NCBI RefSeq assembly: GCF_001955695.1 | Contig: NZ_CP019236.1 | Span: forward strand, 4,836,001-4,900,000 | Reading direction: 5' to 3' | DNA length: 64,000 bases | Origin: Rhodoferax koreense | Lineage (GTDB): Bacteria > Pseudomonadota > Gammaproteobacteria > Burkholderiales > Burkholderiaceae_C | In this document: one piece after another, positions 23,905-31,912 of the stretch | How the letters are laid out: the number at the start of each line of letters is the position of its first letter | Numbering within the stretch: the stretch's first letter is position 1 | Position numbers and translations under genes: made by a program | The notes under the pieces: model-generated | Told to the model about the DNA's origin: nothing | The model's input: only the letters and a program-made list of their open reading frames with translations | Database searches by the model: none

Positions 23905-26229
23905 GCCCGGCCTCCAGGAAAGTGGCGATGCCAAATTCCTGGCCAGGTCGGCACGTTGCAGGGCGAGCAGCCCGGCCCGGTAGCCCTCCAATCGGTGCAG
24001 GCGCAACGTCGTGCTCGAAAAATCGAAATCACGCGATGCCGTCTCGTCGGGCGATGCCTCGCGCACGATGCGGGTGATGTCCACATGCGGGTCGTCACCC
24101 ATCAAGTCGACGTACCGCGGCCGCTGGCGCAATTGATCGGCGGCCATCGGCTCCATCTGCGACAGGCACTCCTCTACCAGCTTGCGGAATTCACCGAGCA
24201 CGGCATCCTCGGAACCAGTGCGGCGGATACGCTCCGCATAGATGATTTCGTCGCGCCGGCTCCACACGTCGGCCATCGTCTTGGGCAGCTCGCGCTGACT
24301 GCTGAAGAGATCGACCACCACCACCCGCTTGCCGGCCACGCCACAGCGCTCGACAACCTGTTCCAGCGGCGAGTTGCTGACGATGCCGCCGTCCCAGTAG
24401 TGGCGCTCGCCGATGCGGGTCCAGGGCAGGCCCGGCGGCAGGCTGCCGCTGGCGAGGATGTGGTCCACGCCGATATCGTCCACATAGCTGTCGAACAGCC
24501 GCAGCTCGGCCGTTTCGACCTCGACCGCGTTCACCAGCAGCCGCACCGGACTGGTACGCAGACCCCCGAAGTCCACGTATTTCTCGAGCAGGCTGCGTGC
24601 GGGCGAGAAGTCATAGAACGACGTCCACGCCATGGCCGGCTGCCCGTCCCATGCCGCCGACAGCCAACGCGGCCGGAACAGCGCGGGAACACCCCACCAC
24701 ATGGCCTGCAGGCTGGCCAGCCAACGGCGCATCGGCTCGTGGGAAACGCTCGGGGTGCTCATCGCCACCTCCGACCAGAAGGCCTCCAGCGCACGGGCCG
24801 CACCCTTCGGGTGGGAAGCCATGATGGCGCCGTTGAAGGCACCGATGGAGACCCCGGCCACGACGTTGGCCCGTAGCTGCGCTTCCTCCAGCGCCTTCAC
24901 GACACCGCATTCGAAGGCCCCCAGCGCGCCGCCACCCTGCAGGATCAGCACCGTCTGGCTGGGCACACGCAGCAATGAGAACGACCCCGAATGCGCACCT
25001 TCACGGGACCGGCCGATGTGCGTCCGATAGCGGATCAGCCCGCGTGCGGCACGGGTCTCGGCCGCAGGCCGGCCAGTAGTGACCAGCGCCCGCGGAATAT
25101 GGTCCCGCAGGAACAGCGTGGCCCATGCGCCACTGTCCAGTGCGCCCATCTCGATGCGTTCGGTCGCGCCTTCGGCCGCGCCCAGGAACTGAAATCCACG
25201 GTCGAAGACTTCACAATAGAAGGTGGAGACCTCGTCATAGGGCAGGTTGCGGCCCAGCATGTTCTTGGCGGCCAGCCGGCCCTGCCTGACGGCGTTGTCC
25301 CAATGCTCGATGCGGCGCCGCTTTTGGAACACCGGGTCGAAGAAGTTGGCCACGTCGCCCGCGGCGAAGACGCCCTGCGTCCCGCTTTGCAGGCGATCGT
25401 CCACCAGCACGCCATCCTCGCAGGGAATGCCGCTGCCCGCCAGGAAAGCGACATCGGGCCGCACGCCGATGCCGACGATCACGAGGTCGCAGCCCAGCAC
25501 CCGTCCGTCACCCAGCACCACCCCTTCCACGCGCGTGCGCCCGCTCAGGGCGGTGGCCTCGCCGATCGCCAGCCGCACGCCGTGCCGCTCATAGAGCGAT
25601 GCAAAGTAACGCACTAGTCCCGGCGCCCGCAGAACATCGAAGCGGCCTCGTCGCGGCGCCAGCATGGTCACGTCCAGCCCCTTCTGGCACAGCGTCGCGG
25701 ACACCTCCATGCCGATGAAGCTGGCGCCGATGACGACCACGCGCCGCGCTCGCGCGGCCGCGGCGTGGATGGCGGCGGCATCTCCGGCATGACGCAGGCA
25801 ATACACGCCTGGCAGGTCCGCGCCCGGCACCGCCAGCCGCACGGCATGAGCGCCCGTGGCCACGAGCAAACGACCGTAACGCAGCGGCGGCCCCCGGTCG
25901 AGCCGAACCTGCCTGGCCGCAGCATCGACATGGACCGCGCGCGTGCCGAGCAGCAACTCGACCTCGAGCCGCTCGTAGACCTCCGGACGCAGCACCGGCT
26001 GCGGTGGCCTCGCCTCGGCCGACAGCAGCAACCGCTTCGACAGCGCGGGGCGGTGGTAGGGCGCGATCGGCTCGGCGCACACCATGGCGATGGTGCCCGT
26101 GGCACCTTCGGCCCGCAGCGTTTCCGCCGCCGTGGCGCTGGCCAGTCCGCCGCCGATCAGGACGAAGTCGCAGTCTCGGGCCTCGATGGCGGTTGAGCCT
26201 TCTTCCGGATGCAAGCCTGCGTGGTCCAT
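23896..26229 (-). CDS. Fusion of FAD/NAD reductase (ferredoxin-reductase type) and patatin-like phospholipase
   Basis: This 777-residue protein joins two enzymes in one frame. Residues about 20-405 are a two-dinucleotide-fold flavoprotein of the rubredoxin/ferredoxin reductase group: FVLIGGGLASATAAETLR for FAD, YHRPALSK, VVVIGASFIGMEVSATL for NAD(P)H and GVFAAGDVANFF. After a short linker, residues about 428-640 are a patatin domain with GGGALGAF (oxyanion), GVSIG (nucleophile Ser461) and DGG (Asp613). The tail HVDITRIVREASPDETASRDFDFS resembles the C-terminal segment of DUF3734 patatins. The ATG at 26229 was chosen; the frame opens earlier only with a TTG. An FNR-type site lies 35-48 bases upstream. 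The link between reductase and lipase activity is unknown. Confidence 0.9.
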   Translation of the reverse strand: MDHAGLHPEEGSTAIEARDCDFVLIGGGLASATAAETLRAEGATGTIAMVCAEPIAPYHRPALSKRLLLSAEARPPQPVLRPEVYERLEVELLLGTRAVHVDAAARQVRLDRGPPLRYGRLLVATGAHAVRLAVPGADLPGVYCLRHAGDAAAIHAAAARARRVVVIGASFIGMEVSATLCQKGLDVTMLAPRRGRFDVLRAPGLVRYFASLYERHGVRLAIGEATALSGRTRVEGVVLGDGRVLGCDLVIVGIGVRPDVAFLAGSGIPCEDGVLVDDRLQSGTQGVFAAGDVANFFDPVFQKRRRIEHWDNAVRQGRLAAKNMLGRNLPYDEVSTFYCEVFDRGFQFLGAAEGATERIEMGALDSGAWATLFLRDHIPRALVTTGRPAAETRAARGLIRYRTHIGRSREGAHSGSFSLLRVPSQTVLILQGGGALGAFECGVVKALEEAQLRANVVAGVSIGAFNGAIMASHPKGAARALEAFWSEVAMSTPSVSHEPMRRWLASLQAMWWGVPALFRPRWLSAAWDGQPAMAWTSFYDFSPARSLLEKYVDFGGLRTSPVRLLVNAVEVETAELRLFDSYVDDIGVDHILASGSLPPGLPWTRIGERHYWDGGIVSNSPLEQVVERCGVAGKRVVVVDLFSSQRELPKTMADVWSRRDEIIYAERIRRTGSEDAVLGEFRKLVEECLSQMEPMAADQLRQRPRYVDLMGDDPHVDITRIVREASPDETASRDFDFSSTTLRLHRLEGYRAGLLALQRADLARNLASPLSWRPGLT

Positions 26230-26263
26230 GCAGGCATCTTGTCGACCGCGGCGCGCGAAAGCT

Positions 26264-26277
26264 TTGAGCCACCTCAA
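26264..26277 (-). promoter_or_regulatory. FNR-type site in spacer between FAD-patatin gene and response regulator
   Basis: TTGAG-CCAC-CTCAA is a perfect five-base inverted repeat and matches TTGAT-N4-ATCAA at eight of ten positions. Its centre (26270.5) is 41.5 bases from the FAD-patatin ATG at 26229. If it acts as a class II site the transcript would start at or near the ATG (leaderless), with CAAGAT at 26236-26241 as a weak -10. It might instead serve the divergent response-regulator gene 130 bases away. Confidence 0.5.
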
Positions 26278-26399
26278 ACTCGGCCGAGCCCCGATGATTC
26301 GATCTGTTACAGACTGTCCAGCATACGCAGTGAAAAGCCCGCGCAATAATTGAAACAAGGTTTTCGCTACCTCACAACTGGCCCACCCGCCCGACGCCC

Positions 26400-27134
26400 G
26401 TGAAACAATCCATCCACCTCGCCATCCTGGACGATGAACTCGACATCCGGATGCTGGTTTCGAACTATCTCAGCGGGCACGGGTACCGTGTGAGTTGCCT
26501 GAAGAATGGCGCCGAAATGTACGCCCTCATGTCCCGCGATCCGGCCGCCCTGGTCCTGCTCGATCTGGGGTTGCCGGGTGAGGACGGCCTATCCATCGCC
26601 AGGCAATTGCGCCAGCAATGGCGCTGCGGGCTGGTGATCGTCACCGGCCGGGGCGAAGCCGTGGACCGCGTGGTCGGGCTGGAGCTTGGCGCGGACGACT
26701 ACATCACCAAGCCGTTCGATCTTCGCGAGATGGCCGCCCGGATCAAAGCCGTGCTGCGTCGGCTCCATCCGGCCGATTTCGACGGCGCGAGCGGCCCGGC
26801 TCCGCTGTCCGAACCATCCCTGTGCTTCGATGGCTGGCGGCTCGACCCGGGCGCGCGCAGGCTGATCGACGAGGCCGGCGGCGAAGTGCCTCTGACTTCT
26901 GGCGAATTCGACCTGCTGCAGGTCTTCGCGCGCCACGCCGGCCGTGTACTGAGCCGCGACTTCCTGCTAGACCATACCCGCGGCCGCGATGGCGGGCCGT
27001 TCGACCGCACGATCGACGTACAGGTCAGCCGGTTGCGCAGGAAGATCGAGGAGGACCCGGATCACCCGCGACGCATCAAATCGGTCCGGGGCGCGGGCTA
27101 CCTGTTCGTGCCGCCCGTCACGCGCGAGGGATGA
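26400..27134 (+). CDS. OmpR/PhoB-family response regulator
   Basis: This 244-residue regulator has a receiver domain (about 5-118; acidic pocket LDDELD, phosphoacceptor aspartate in LLDLGLPG, switch T in VIVTGRG and lysine in YITKPFDLRE) and a C-terminal winged-helix domain (about 145-240; LTSGEFDLLQVFARHAGRVLSRDFLLD and TIDVQVSRLRRKIE, GAGYLF). The start is GTG. The stop overlaps the kinase start as ATGA, so this and the next gene are a coupled two-component system. Targets are not visible; the stress cluster around it and the FAD-patatin promoter next door are candidates. Confidence 0.93.
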   Translation: MKQSIHLAILDDELDIRMLVSNYLSGHGYRVSCLKNGAEMYALMSRDPAALVLLDLGLPGEDGLSIARQLRQQWRCGLVIVTGRGEAVDRVVGLELGADDYITKPFDLREMAARIKAVLRRLHPADFDGASGPAPLSEPSLCFDGWRLDPGARRLIDEAGGEVPLTSGEFDLLQVFARHAGRVLSRDFLLDHTRGRDGGPFDRTIDVQVSRLRRKIEEDPDHPRRIKSVRGAGYLFVPPVTREG

Positions 27135-29227
27135 GCATGGCCCGGCATCAGTCGCATCCATGGGTGGCCGGCACGGGCGGCGACATGCAGGCCGACAGCG
27201 CCATGCTGGCTGCCATCTTCCTGGCCAATCCGGATGCCCTGCTCGCCGTGGACGGCGACGGCGCCATCGTGCTGGCCAACCACGCCGCCACCAATCTCCT
27301 CGGCTACTCCGAACAGGAGCTTCGGCAGATGAACGTGGACATGCTGGTGCCCGCCAATGCGCGCGCTGCGCATGCCACGCACCGCCAGGACTACGCGCGC
27401 GCGCCACAGGCACGACCCATGGGGGAGCGCAGCGAACTCTGCGTGCGATGCAAAGATGGCCAGGAGGTGATGGTGGAGATCGCACTCAGCCCCATGGCGC
27501 GGTCCGGTCGCCCCATGGTGCTGGCATCGATCCGTTCGATCGGCGCGTACCCACGCGTACGTCAGGCCTTGCGCCGGGCACGGTACAGCGAAAGCCTGGC
27601 GCGACTCGGGCATGTGGTGGTCAACGCGCGGGACCCACAGACGGTGCTCGACCTGTTGCCCGGTGTCGCTGCCGAGGCACTGGAAGTCGAAAACGTCGCC
27701 GTCTTCCTGCTGGAGGACGACCACCAGCACCTGCGCGTGGCCAGTTCGGTCGGCGACATCCAGGGCCAGCAGACCGGCATGCGCATTCCCTATGAGAAAA
27801 AGAGTTCGCTAGGCCTGGTTCTGGCGGGTGGCCACAACCTGATCGTCGAGGACTACTGCCGCGAAACCCGTTTTGACGTGCCCGAGGCCTACCTCCGGGC
27901 GGGACTGGCCAGCGCAGGAGTCACGCCAGTGCACGATCATGGCCGGATGATCGGCGCGCTGGCGGCGCGTTCCCGCACGCCGTCGCGTTTCGGCAGCGAG
28001 GAGATGCACTACCTCGAATCCCTGGCGAGCCTGCTCGGCACCTACCTGCAACGCGTTCGGGCGGACGCCGCCCTGCGCCATGCCCAGACCCTGGAGAGCG
28101 TTGGCCAGTTGTCCGGCGGCATCGCCCATGACTTCAATAACCTCCTGACCGTGATCCAGGGCAATCTGGAAGTGCTCGGAGAACGCCCCCCTTCCTCGAT
28201 CGACGACGAAGCCAGGGAACTGGTGGGCACGGCAGCCCGTGCCGCGCGGCGAGCCGCCGAGCTCACCGCCAAGCTGCTGGCGTTCTCGCGGCGCCAGGTG
28301 TTGCAGCCTACGGCAGTGAACGTGGCGGCTCTCATCTCGTCGCTGGCCGACATGCTGCGCCGTACGCTGGACCGGCGCATCGAAATCTCCGTGCGGGTCG
28401 ACCCCCAATGCCCGGCGATCCAGGTGGACGAAGTCGAGCTCGAAGCTGCGTTGCTGAACATCGCCGTGAATGCGCGCGACGCGATGCCCGAAGGCGGCAG
28501 GCTGCGCTTCGAGGCAACGCGCAGCCAGGCCCTGCCAGACGACGTGCGCACGGAGTTGACGGAAGACGCCGCAAGAGGGACCGAAGGTTTCGTGACCATC
28601 GCCGTTACGGACGACGGCTGCGGCATGCCGCCCCAGGTGAAGGAACGCGCTTTCGAGCCGTTCTTCACCACCAAACCGCAGGGCCGTGGCACCGGCCTGG
28701 GCCTGAGCACGGTGTTCGGCTTCGTCAAGCAGTCCCACGGCACGGTACGCATCGACAGCGAATCCGGGCGGGGCACCACGGTCCGGCTGTACATGCCTTG
28801 CGCCGCGGCACGGCAGGCCTGCGCGGAACCTGCACCGCCATCCGAGGCATTGCCCGTCGGCTTGCACGTCCTGCTGGTGGAGGACGATCACGACGTGCAG
28901 GCCACGACGGTCCGCCTCCTTCATGACATCGGCTGCAAAGTGCATGCTTTCAATAGCGGCGAGGCCGCACTCGATGCCCTGCCCCGCCTGGGTACCGTCG
29001 ACCTGCTGCTGACCGACGTGGCATTGGGCAGGGGCATGCGCGGCACCGCGCTGGCGGCCAAGGCGCAAGGCTTGCGCCCCTCCATGGCAGTGGTGCTGAT
29101 GTCGGCCTTTTCCACCGATTTGCTACAGGTGAACCAGGAAGCGCCGCCGGACTGGGAACTGCTGGCCAAGCCCTTCTCGCGCGAGGAGTTGTCAGGCGCG
29201 CTGGCACTGGCCCTGCACCAGCGCTGA
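27131..29227 (+). CDS. Soluble hybrid sensor histidine kinase (PAS-GAF-HisKA-HATPase-REC)
   Basis: This 698-residue protein has no membrane helix. In order: a PAS domain (about 20-130; LANPDALLAVDGDGAIVLANHAATNLLGYSE), a GAF domain (about 150-295), a dimerisation/phosphoacceptor domain with [11 protein letters not shown] (His333), an ATPase domain (about 440-555; NAVNARDAMP-like N box, DDGCGMPP, FFTTKPQGRGTGLGLS) and a C-terminal receiver (about 575-695; LLVEDDHDV, LLTDVALG, LAKPFS). The PAS domain shows no obvious heme or flavin ligand motif, so the signal is unknown; cytosolic PAS plus GAF sensors often read redox state or gases. It is translated by overlap with the response regulator. Confidence 0.92.
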   Translation: MSMARHQSHPWVAGTGGDMQADSAMLAAIFLANPDALLAVDGDGAIVLANHAATNLLGYSEQELRQMNVDMLVPANARAAHATHRQDYARAPQARPMGERSELCVRCKDGQEVMVEIALSPMARSGRPMVLASIRSIGAYPRVRQALRRARYSESLARLGHVVVNARDPQTVLDLLPGVAAEALEVENVAVFLLEDDHQHLRVASSVGDIQGQQTGMRIPYEKKSSLGLVLAGGHNLIVEDYCRETRFDVPEAYLRAGLASAGVTPVHDHGRMIGALAARSRTPSRFGSEEMHYLESLASLLGTYLQRVRADAALRHAQTLESVGQLSGGIAHDFNNLLTVIQGNLEVLGERPPSSIDDEARELVGTAARAARRAAELTAKLLAFSRRQVLQPTAVNVAALISSLADMLRRTLDRRIEISVRVDPQCPAIQVDEVELEAALLNIAVNARDAMPEGGRLRFEATRSQALPDDVRTELTEDAARGTEGFVTIAVTDDGCGMPPQVKERAFEPFFTTKPQGRGTGLGLSTVFGFVKQSHGTVRIDSESGRGTTVRLYMPCAAARQACAEPAPPSEALPVGLHVLLVEDDHDVQATTVRLLHDIGCKVHAFNSGEAALDALPRLGTVDLLLTDVALGRGMRGTALAAKAQGLRPSMAVVLMSAFSTDLLQVNQEAPPDWELLAKPFSREELSGALALALHQR

Positions 29228-29322
29228 ACATCCCCCCAGGCGCCCTCGGGGCTGCAGGTTCGATCGGATGCGCAAATGCCGCGTCAGGTCGGCCAGTTGC
29301 CTGCCCGCGTGGCGCAGCACGC

Positions 29323-30126
29323 TCAGTGCAGCACCGGACCCAGCCCGGCCAGGCTGTCCTGCACGAAGTCGTCCAGGCCATCGATGTCCGGAATGGCAAT
29401 GTCGCGCCGGCCCTTCACCGGAAACGCGATCAATTGCATCCTCGACAGCAGCGTCAGTGCGCGGCTCACGGTCTCCAGCGTCATGCCCAGGTGGTTGCCG
29501 ATCTCGGCGCGCGTGAGTCGCAATGCGATCTGGTCGGTCCGCAGGCCCCGCGCCTGCAGCGCCAACGCCCACTCGTGCAGAAAATTGGCGACGCGCGCGT
29601 CGGCCGGCAGCGTGCACACCGACATCAGGGAGTTGCGGCTCTGGGCCATCTGCAGTCCCATCGCCTGGTGCAAGGCGGTGAGCAGGGCCGGTTGCTGCGC
29701 GCAGGCGGCCAGCAGCGCATCGTAGCGGAACGACCAGAGCTCCCCGGTGTCCATCGCCACCGCATCACAGGCGTAGACGCCGTTGGCAATGCCGTCCAGG
29801 CCCAGCCAATCGCCGCGGAACTTCAGCCCGACGATCTGCTCCCGGCCATCCTGGGCCAGATTGACCACCTTGAAGGCGCCCGAGTGGGCGAAATGCAGGT
29901 GCGTGAAGCCGATCCCCGCCTGGTAGACGGCCTCGCCCGCATGCACGATGCGTCGGCTCGGTGCCAAGGCCGAATTCAGCAGCGCGGCCGTATCCGCGAT
30001 GTGCGCCTGCTCGACCAGCCCTCGACGGCGCACGGGCCGCTCGACCCGGGTCGACGGGTCGCCGCGCAGCGGCTGGACCTGGAAGTTCTGGACTGTGGCG
30101 GGGTGCAGTTGGGTTTGGATGAACAT
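29323..30126 (-). CDS. Crp/Fnr-family regulator with FNR-type recognition helix but no Fe-S cysteines
   Basis: This 267-residue protein has a cyclic-nucleotide-binding-like sensor domain (about 45-165; HAGEAVYQAGIGFTHLHFAHSGAFKV, GREQIVGLKFRGDWLGLDGIA) and a C-terminal winged helix (about 190-255). The recognition helix LTRAEIGNHLGMTLETVSRAL has the E-x2-S-R of FNR, which reads TTGAT half sites. FNR holds its iron-sulfur cluster with cysteines near its N-terminus; here no cysteine occurs before about residue 115, so oxygen sensing by that cluster is not expected. It may respond to NO, heme or redox state like DNR-type proteins, or simply to its own level. A perfect FNR box lies 150 bases upstream. 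Confidence 0.9.
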   Translation of the reverse strand: MFIQTQLHPATVQNFQVQPLRGDPSTRVERPVRRRGLVEQAHIADTAALLNSALAPSRRIVHAGEAVYQAGIGFTHLHFAHSGAFKVVNLAQDGREQIVGLKFRGDWLGLDGIANGVYACDAVAMDTGELWSFRYDALLAACAQQPALLTALHQAMGLQMAQSRNSLMSVCTLPADARVANFLHEWALALQARGLRTDQIALRLTRAEIGNHLGMTLETVSRALTLLSRMQLIAFPVKGRRDIAIPDIDGLDDFVQDSLAGLGPVLH

Positions 30127-30275
30127 GGAAGGCTCCGAAGTGAATGGTGATGGTTTGGATTGAGGTTAGGGTCAGCCTGCGGCATGCATGAAAACCGTCT
30201 GAAACGCCGCGTGCCGTTGTGTGAACCGTCGGTAACAGCACACCACGGCAGCCGTCAGCCACAGTTGACCGGCGC

Positions 30276-30289
30276 TTGATGCACATCAA
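30276..30289. promoter_or_regulatory. Perfect FNR box
   Basis: TTGAT-GCAC-ATCAA matches the FNR/ANR/DNR consensus at all ten specified positions. It lies in the 229-base divergent spacer between the Crp/Fnr gene (start 30126) and the carbamoyltransferase-like gene (start 30356). For the latter, a weak -10 (AAGATT, 30312-30317) gives a start near 30324 with the site centred at about -41. Autoregulation of the Crp/Fnr gene is also possible. Confidence 0.8.
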
Positions 30290-30355
30290 ACCTCAGCCCG
30301 CAGCCGCTTCCAAGATTCGAACCGAACGCTGCATGCCCACCGACACCTCCGCTTC

Positions 30356-30844
30356 ATGATGTGTGCCCGTCCCCATATCGATCTCCATGGCCTGCCCAGC
30401 CTCTCGAGGCTGCTGGCCAGCGCGCGTGGTCTGCGCAATGCACCGGCTCGCTCGGTGCGCAGGCTCGCGCTGCGCGGGAGCCACCTGGGCTTGCTGACCC
30501 GGGAAGTCGACAAGGCCAGCGCCGAGCGGTTCTGCCGCGCTGCAGAAGCCCTCGGCGCCCATGTGTCGCAGGTCACCCCGGCGCTCACAGACAGCAGCCT
30601 TCCGGCCGACATCGACCGGCTCGCCGGGGTCTTGGCTCGCCTCTATAGCGGAATCGAGTGCCAGGGCATCGCGCCGTCGCTTGTCGGCCGCATCGCGGCG
30701 AAGTCGGGTGTGCCGGTGTTCGCGGGCCTGGCCACGCCAGCGCACCCGCTGGCGGAGGCCGTCACAGCCATGGGTGGCGAAGGCAGCGACGAGGAGAAAT
30801 GGATCTGGCTGATCCAGGCGGTGCTGCTCGAACGGATCGGATGA
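30356..30844 (+). CDS. Truncated, motif-less ornithine carbamoyltransferase-like domain protein
   Basis: This 162-residue protein resembles only the N-terminal (carbamoyl-phosphate-binding) half of ornithine carbamoyltransferase. The family track is clear in FCRAAEALGAHVSQVTPALTDSSLPADIDRLAGVLARLYSGIECQG followed by VPVFAGLATPAHPLAEAV. However, the S-T-R-T-R carbamoyl-phosphate motif, expected where DKASAERF stands, is missing, and so is the whole ornithine domain. It is unlikely to be a working transcarbamylase; binding or regulation of the catabolic pathway is a guess. ArcB-type enzymes of the arginine deiminase pathway are classically under ANR control, and this gene has a perfect FNR box upstream. 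Confidence 0.6.
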   Translation: MMCARPHIDLHGLPSLSRLLASARGLRNAPARSVRRLALRGSHLGLLTREVDKASAERFCRAAEALGAHVSQVTPALTDSSLPADIDRLAGVLARLYSGIECQGIAPSLVGRIAAKSGVPVFAGLATPAHPLAEAVTAMGGEGSDEEKWIWLIQAVLLERIG

Positions 30845-30906
30845 GCGCTCCCAAGCCAGGCGGTACCTGGCGCAAGACGCCCAGGGCAGGCGGCCCGACC
30901 ACACGC

Positions 30907-31725
30907 TCAGTGCGCCATCAGCACCGGCAGGGTCATGCGTTCCAGCAGCGTGCGGGTGGATCCACCGAGCAGCAGTTCACGCAACCGGCTGTGGTGGTAG
31001 CAACCCATGACGAGAAGCTGGCCGTTCAGGTCGGCGGCACGCGACAGCAGGCGTTCACCGACATCGCCGGTGTCCCGGTCGGCATGCAGGACCGGGTCGA
31101 TGCCATGATGCTTCAGGTAGCCCGCGAGCCGGACGAGCGCGAATTCCGCATCGTCGCCGTAGGCCAGCGCATGCACCCGCTTCGCCCGCATGAGCCAGGG
31201 CAGCGCCGCGCTGACAGCGCGGGCCGCCTCGCGGTTTTCCTTCCACGCGATCAGCACCGTACCACCGACCTCGGTGGCCGGGCCGGCGTGGGGCACGAGC
31301 AGCGTCGGCTTGCCGGTGGCCGCCATGACGTCCGGCACGAAGTCGGTGGGCACGTCTTCGCCTTGCGTGTCGTCCGGATCCCGCTGCCCCAGCACAAGCA
31401 AGTCCGCGTAGAACGCCCGCTGCATGAAACCATCCGGCGCCGAAGGCAGCTGCTCGCCCCAGCTCAGCCGTGGCGCACCGGCGGCATGTGCCTCGAAGAT
31501 GCGGTGGGCCTTGGCGCGACGCGCGCGGTCGAGCTCCTCCATGATCGGCACGGCCTGTCCTCCGCCCCGAAGCGAAGCAGCGTATTGCTGCAGAGCCGAA
31601 ACCACCGCGTATTGCACGGTGGTTTCGGCATCGAAGGCATCGGCCAATTGGCGCGCGACCTGCATCCGCTTGGCGGCGTGCGAGGACGAGTCCAGGTGAA
31701 CAAGGATCGAGGCAAGGGTTTTCAT
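30907..31725 (-). CDS. Universal stress protein, tandem UspA domains
   Basis: This 272-residue protein consists of two UspA-like domains. The first (about 1-140; MKTLASILVHLDSSSHAAKRM) lacks a full ATP motif. The second (about 150-272; TVLIAWKENREAARAVSAALPWL, ending LLVMGCYHHSRLRELLLGGSTRTLLERMTLPVLM) keeps the G-x2-G-like and G-S-T elements of ATP-binding Usp proteins. The ATG at 31725 has a near-ideal GGAGG seven bases upstream and was chosen over the earlier in-frame start at 31830. Usp genes are frequent members of hypoxia regulons, and an FNR-type site lies 61 bases upstream. The gene converges on the carbamoyltransferase-like gene with a 62-base spacer. Confidence 0.9.
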   Translation of the reverse strand: MKTLASILVHLDSSSHAAKRMQVARQLADAFDAETTVQYAVVSALQQYAASLRGGGQAVPIMEELDRARRAKAHRIFEAHAAGAPRLSWGEQLPSAPDGFMQRAFYADLLVLGQRDPDDTQGEDVPTDFVPDVMAATGKPTLLVPHAGPATEVGGTVLIAWKENREAARAVSAALPWLMRAKRVHALAYGDDAEFALVRLAGYLKHHGIDPVLHADRDTGDVGERLLSRAADLNGQLLVMGCYHHSRLRELLLGGSTRTLLERMTLPVLMAH

Positions 31726-31786
31726 GGGAACCTCCGATGGATGGCGGACGCGGGACACCAAGTTAGCCGACGGCCCTGCGCACGGC

Positions 31787-31800
31787 TTGCGCCACGTCAA
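31787..31800 (-). promoter_or_regulatory. FNR-type site upstream of universal stress protein gene
   Basis: The plus strand reads TTGCG-CCAC-GTCAA (gene strand TTGAC-N4-CGCAA), with the same half sites as the phasin-like operon site at 23891. A weak -10, TAACTT at 31760-31765 on the minus strand, puts its centre at about -41 and leaves a leader of about 28 bases before the ATG at 31725. Confidence 0.55.
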
Positions 31801-31848
31801 TGAGCGAAGGCCTCGTGCAGCAATCGGCACGACCGATCAGGAAGCGGG

Positions 31849-31862
31849 TTGATCCAGGACAA
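31849..31862 (+). promoter_or_regulatory. Half-degenerate FNR-type site upstream of small secreted protein gene
   Basis: TTGAT-CCAG-GACAA has one perfect half site and the CAA of the other. A -10-like TAGAGT (four of six) lies at 31884-31889, so transcription would start near 31896 with the site centred at about -41 and a 17-base leader carrying AAGGAG. Confidence 0.5.
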
Positions 31863-31912
31863 GGCGGCTTGCGCCGTGGCGCCTAGAGTGGGCTTGTTCG
31901 AAGGAGATGGCC

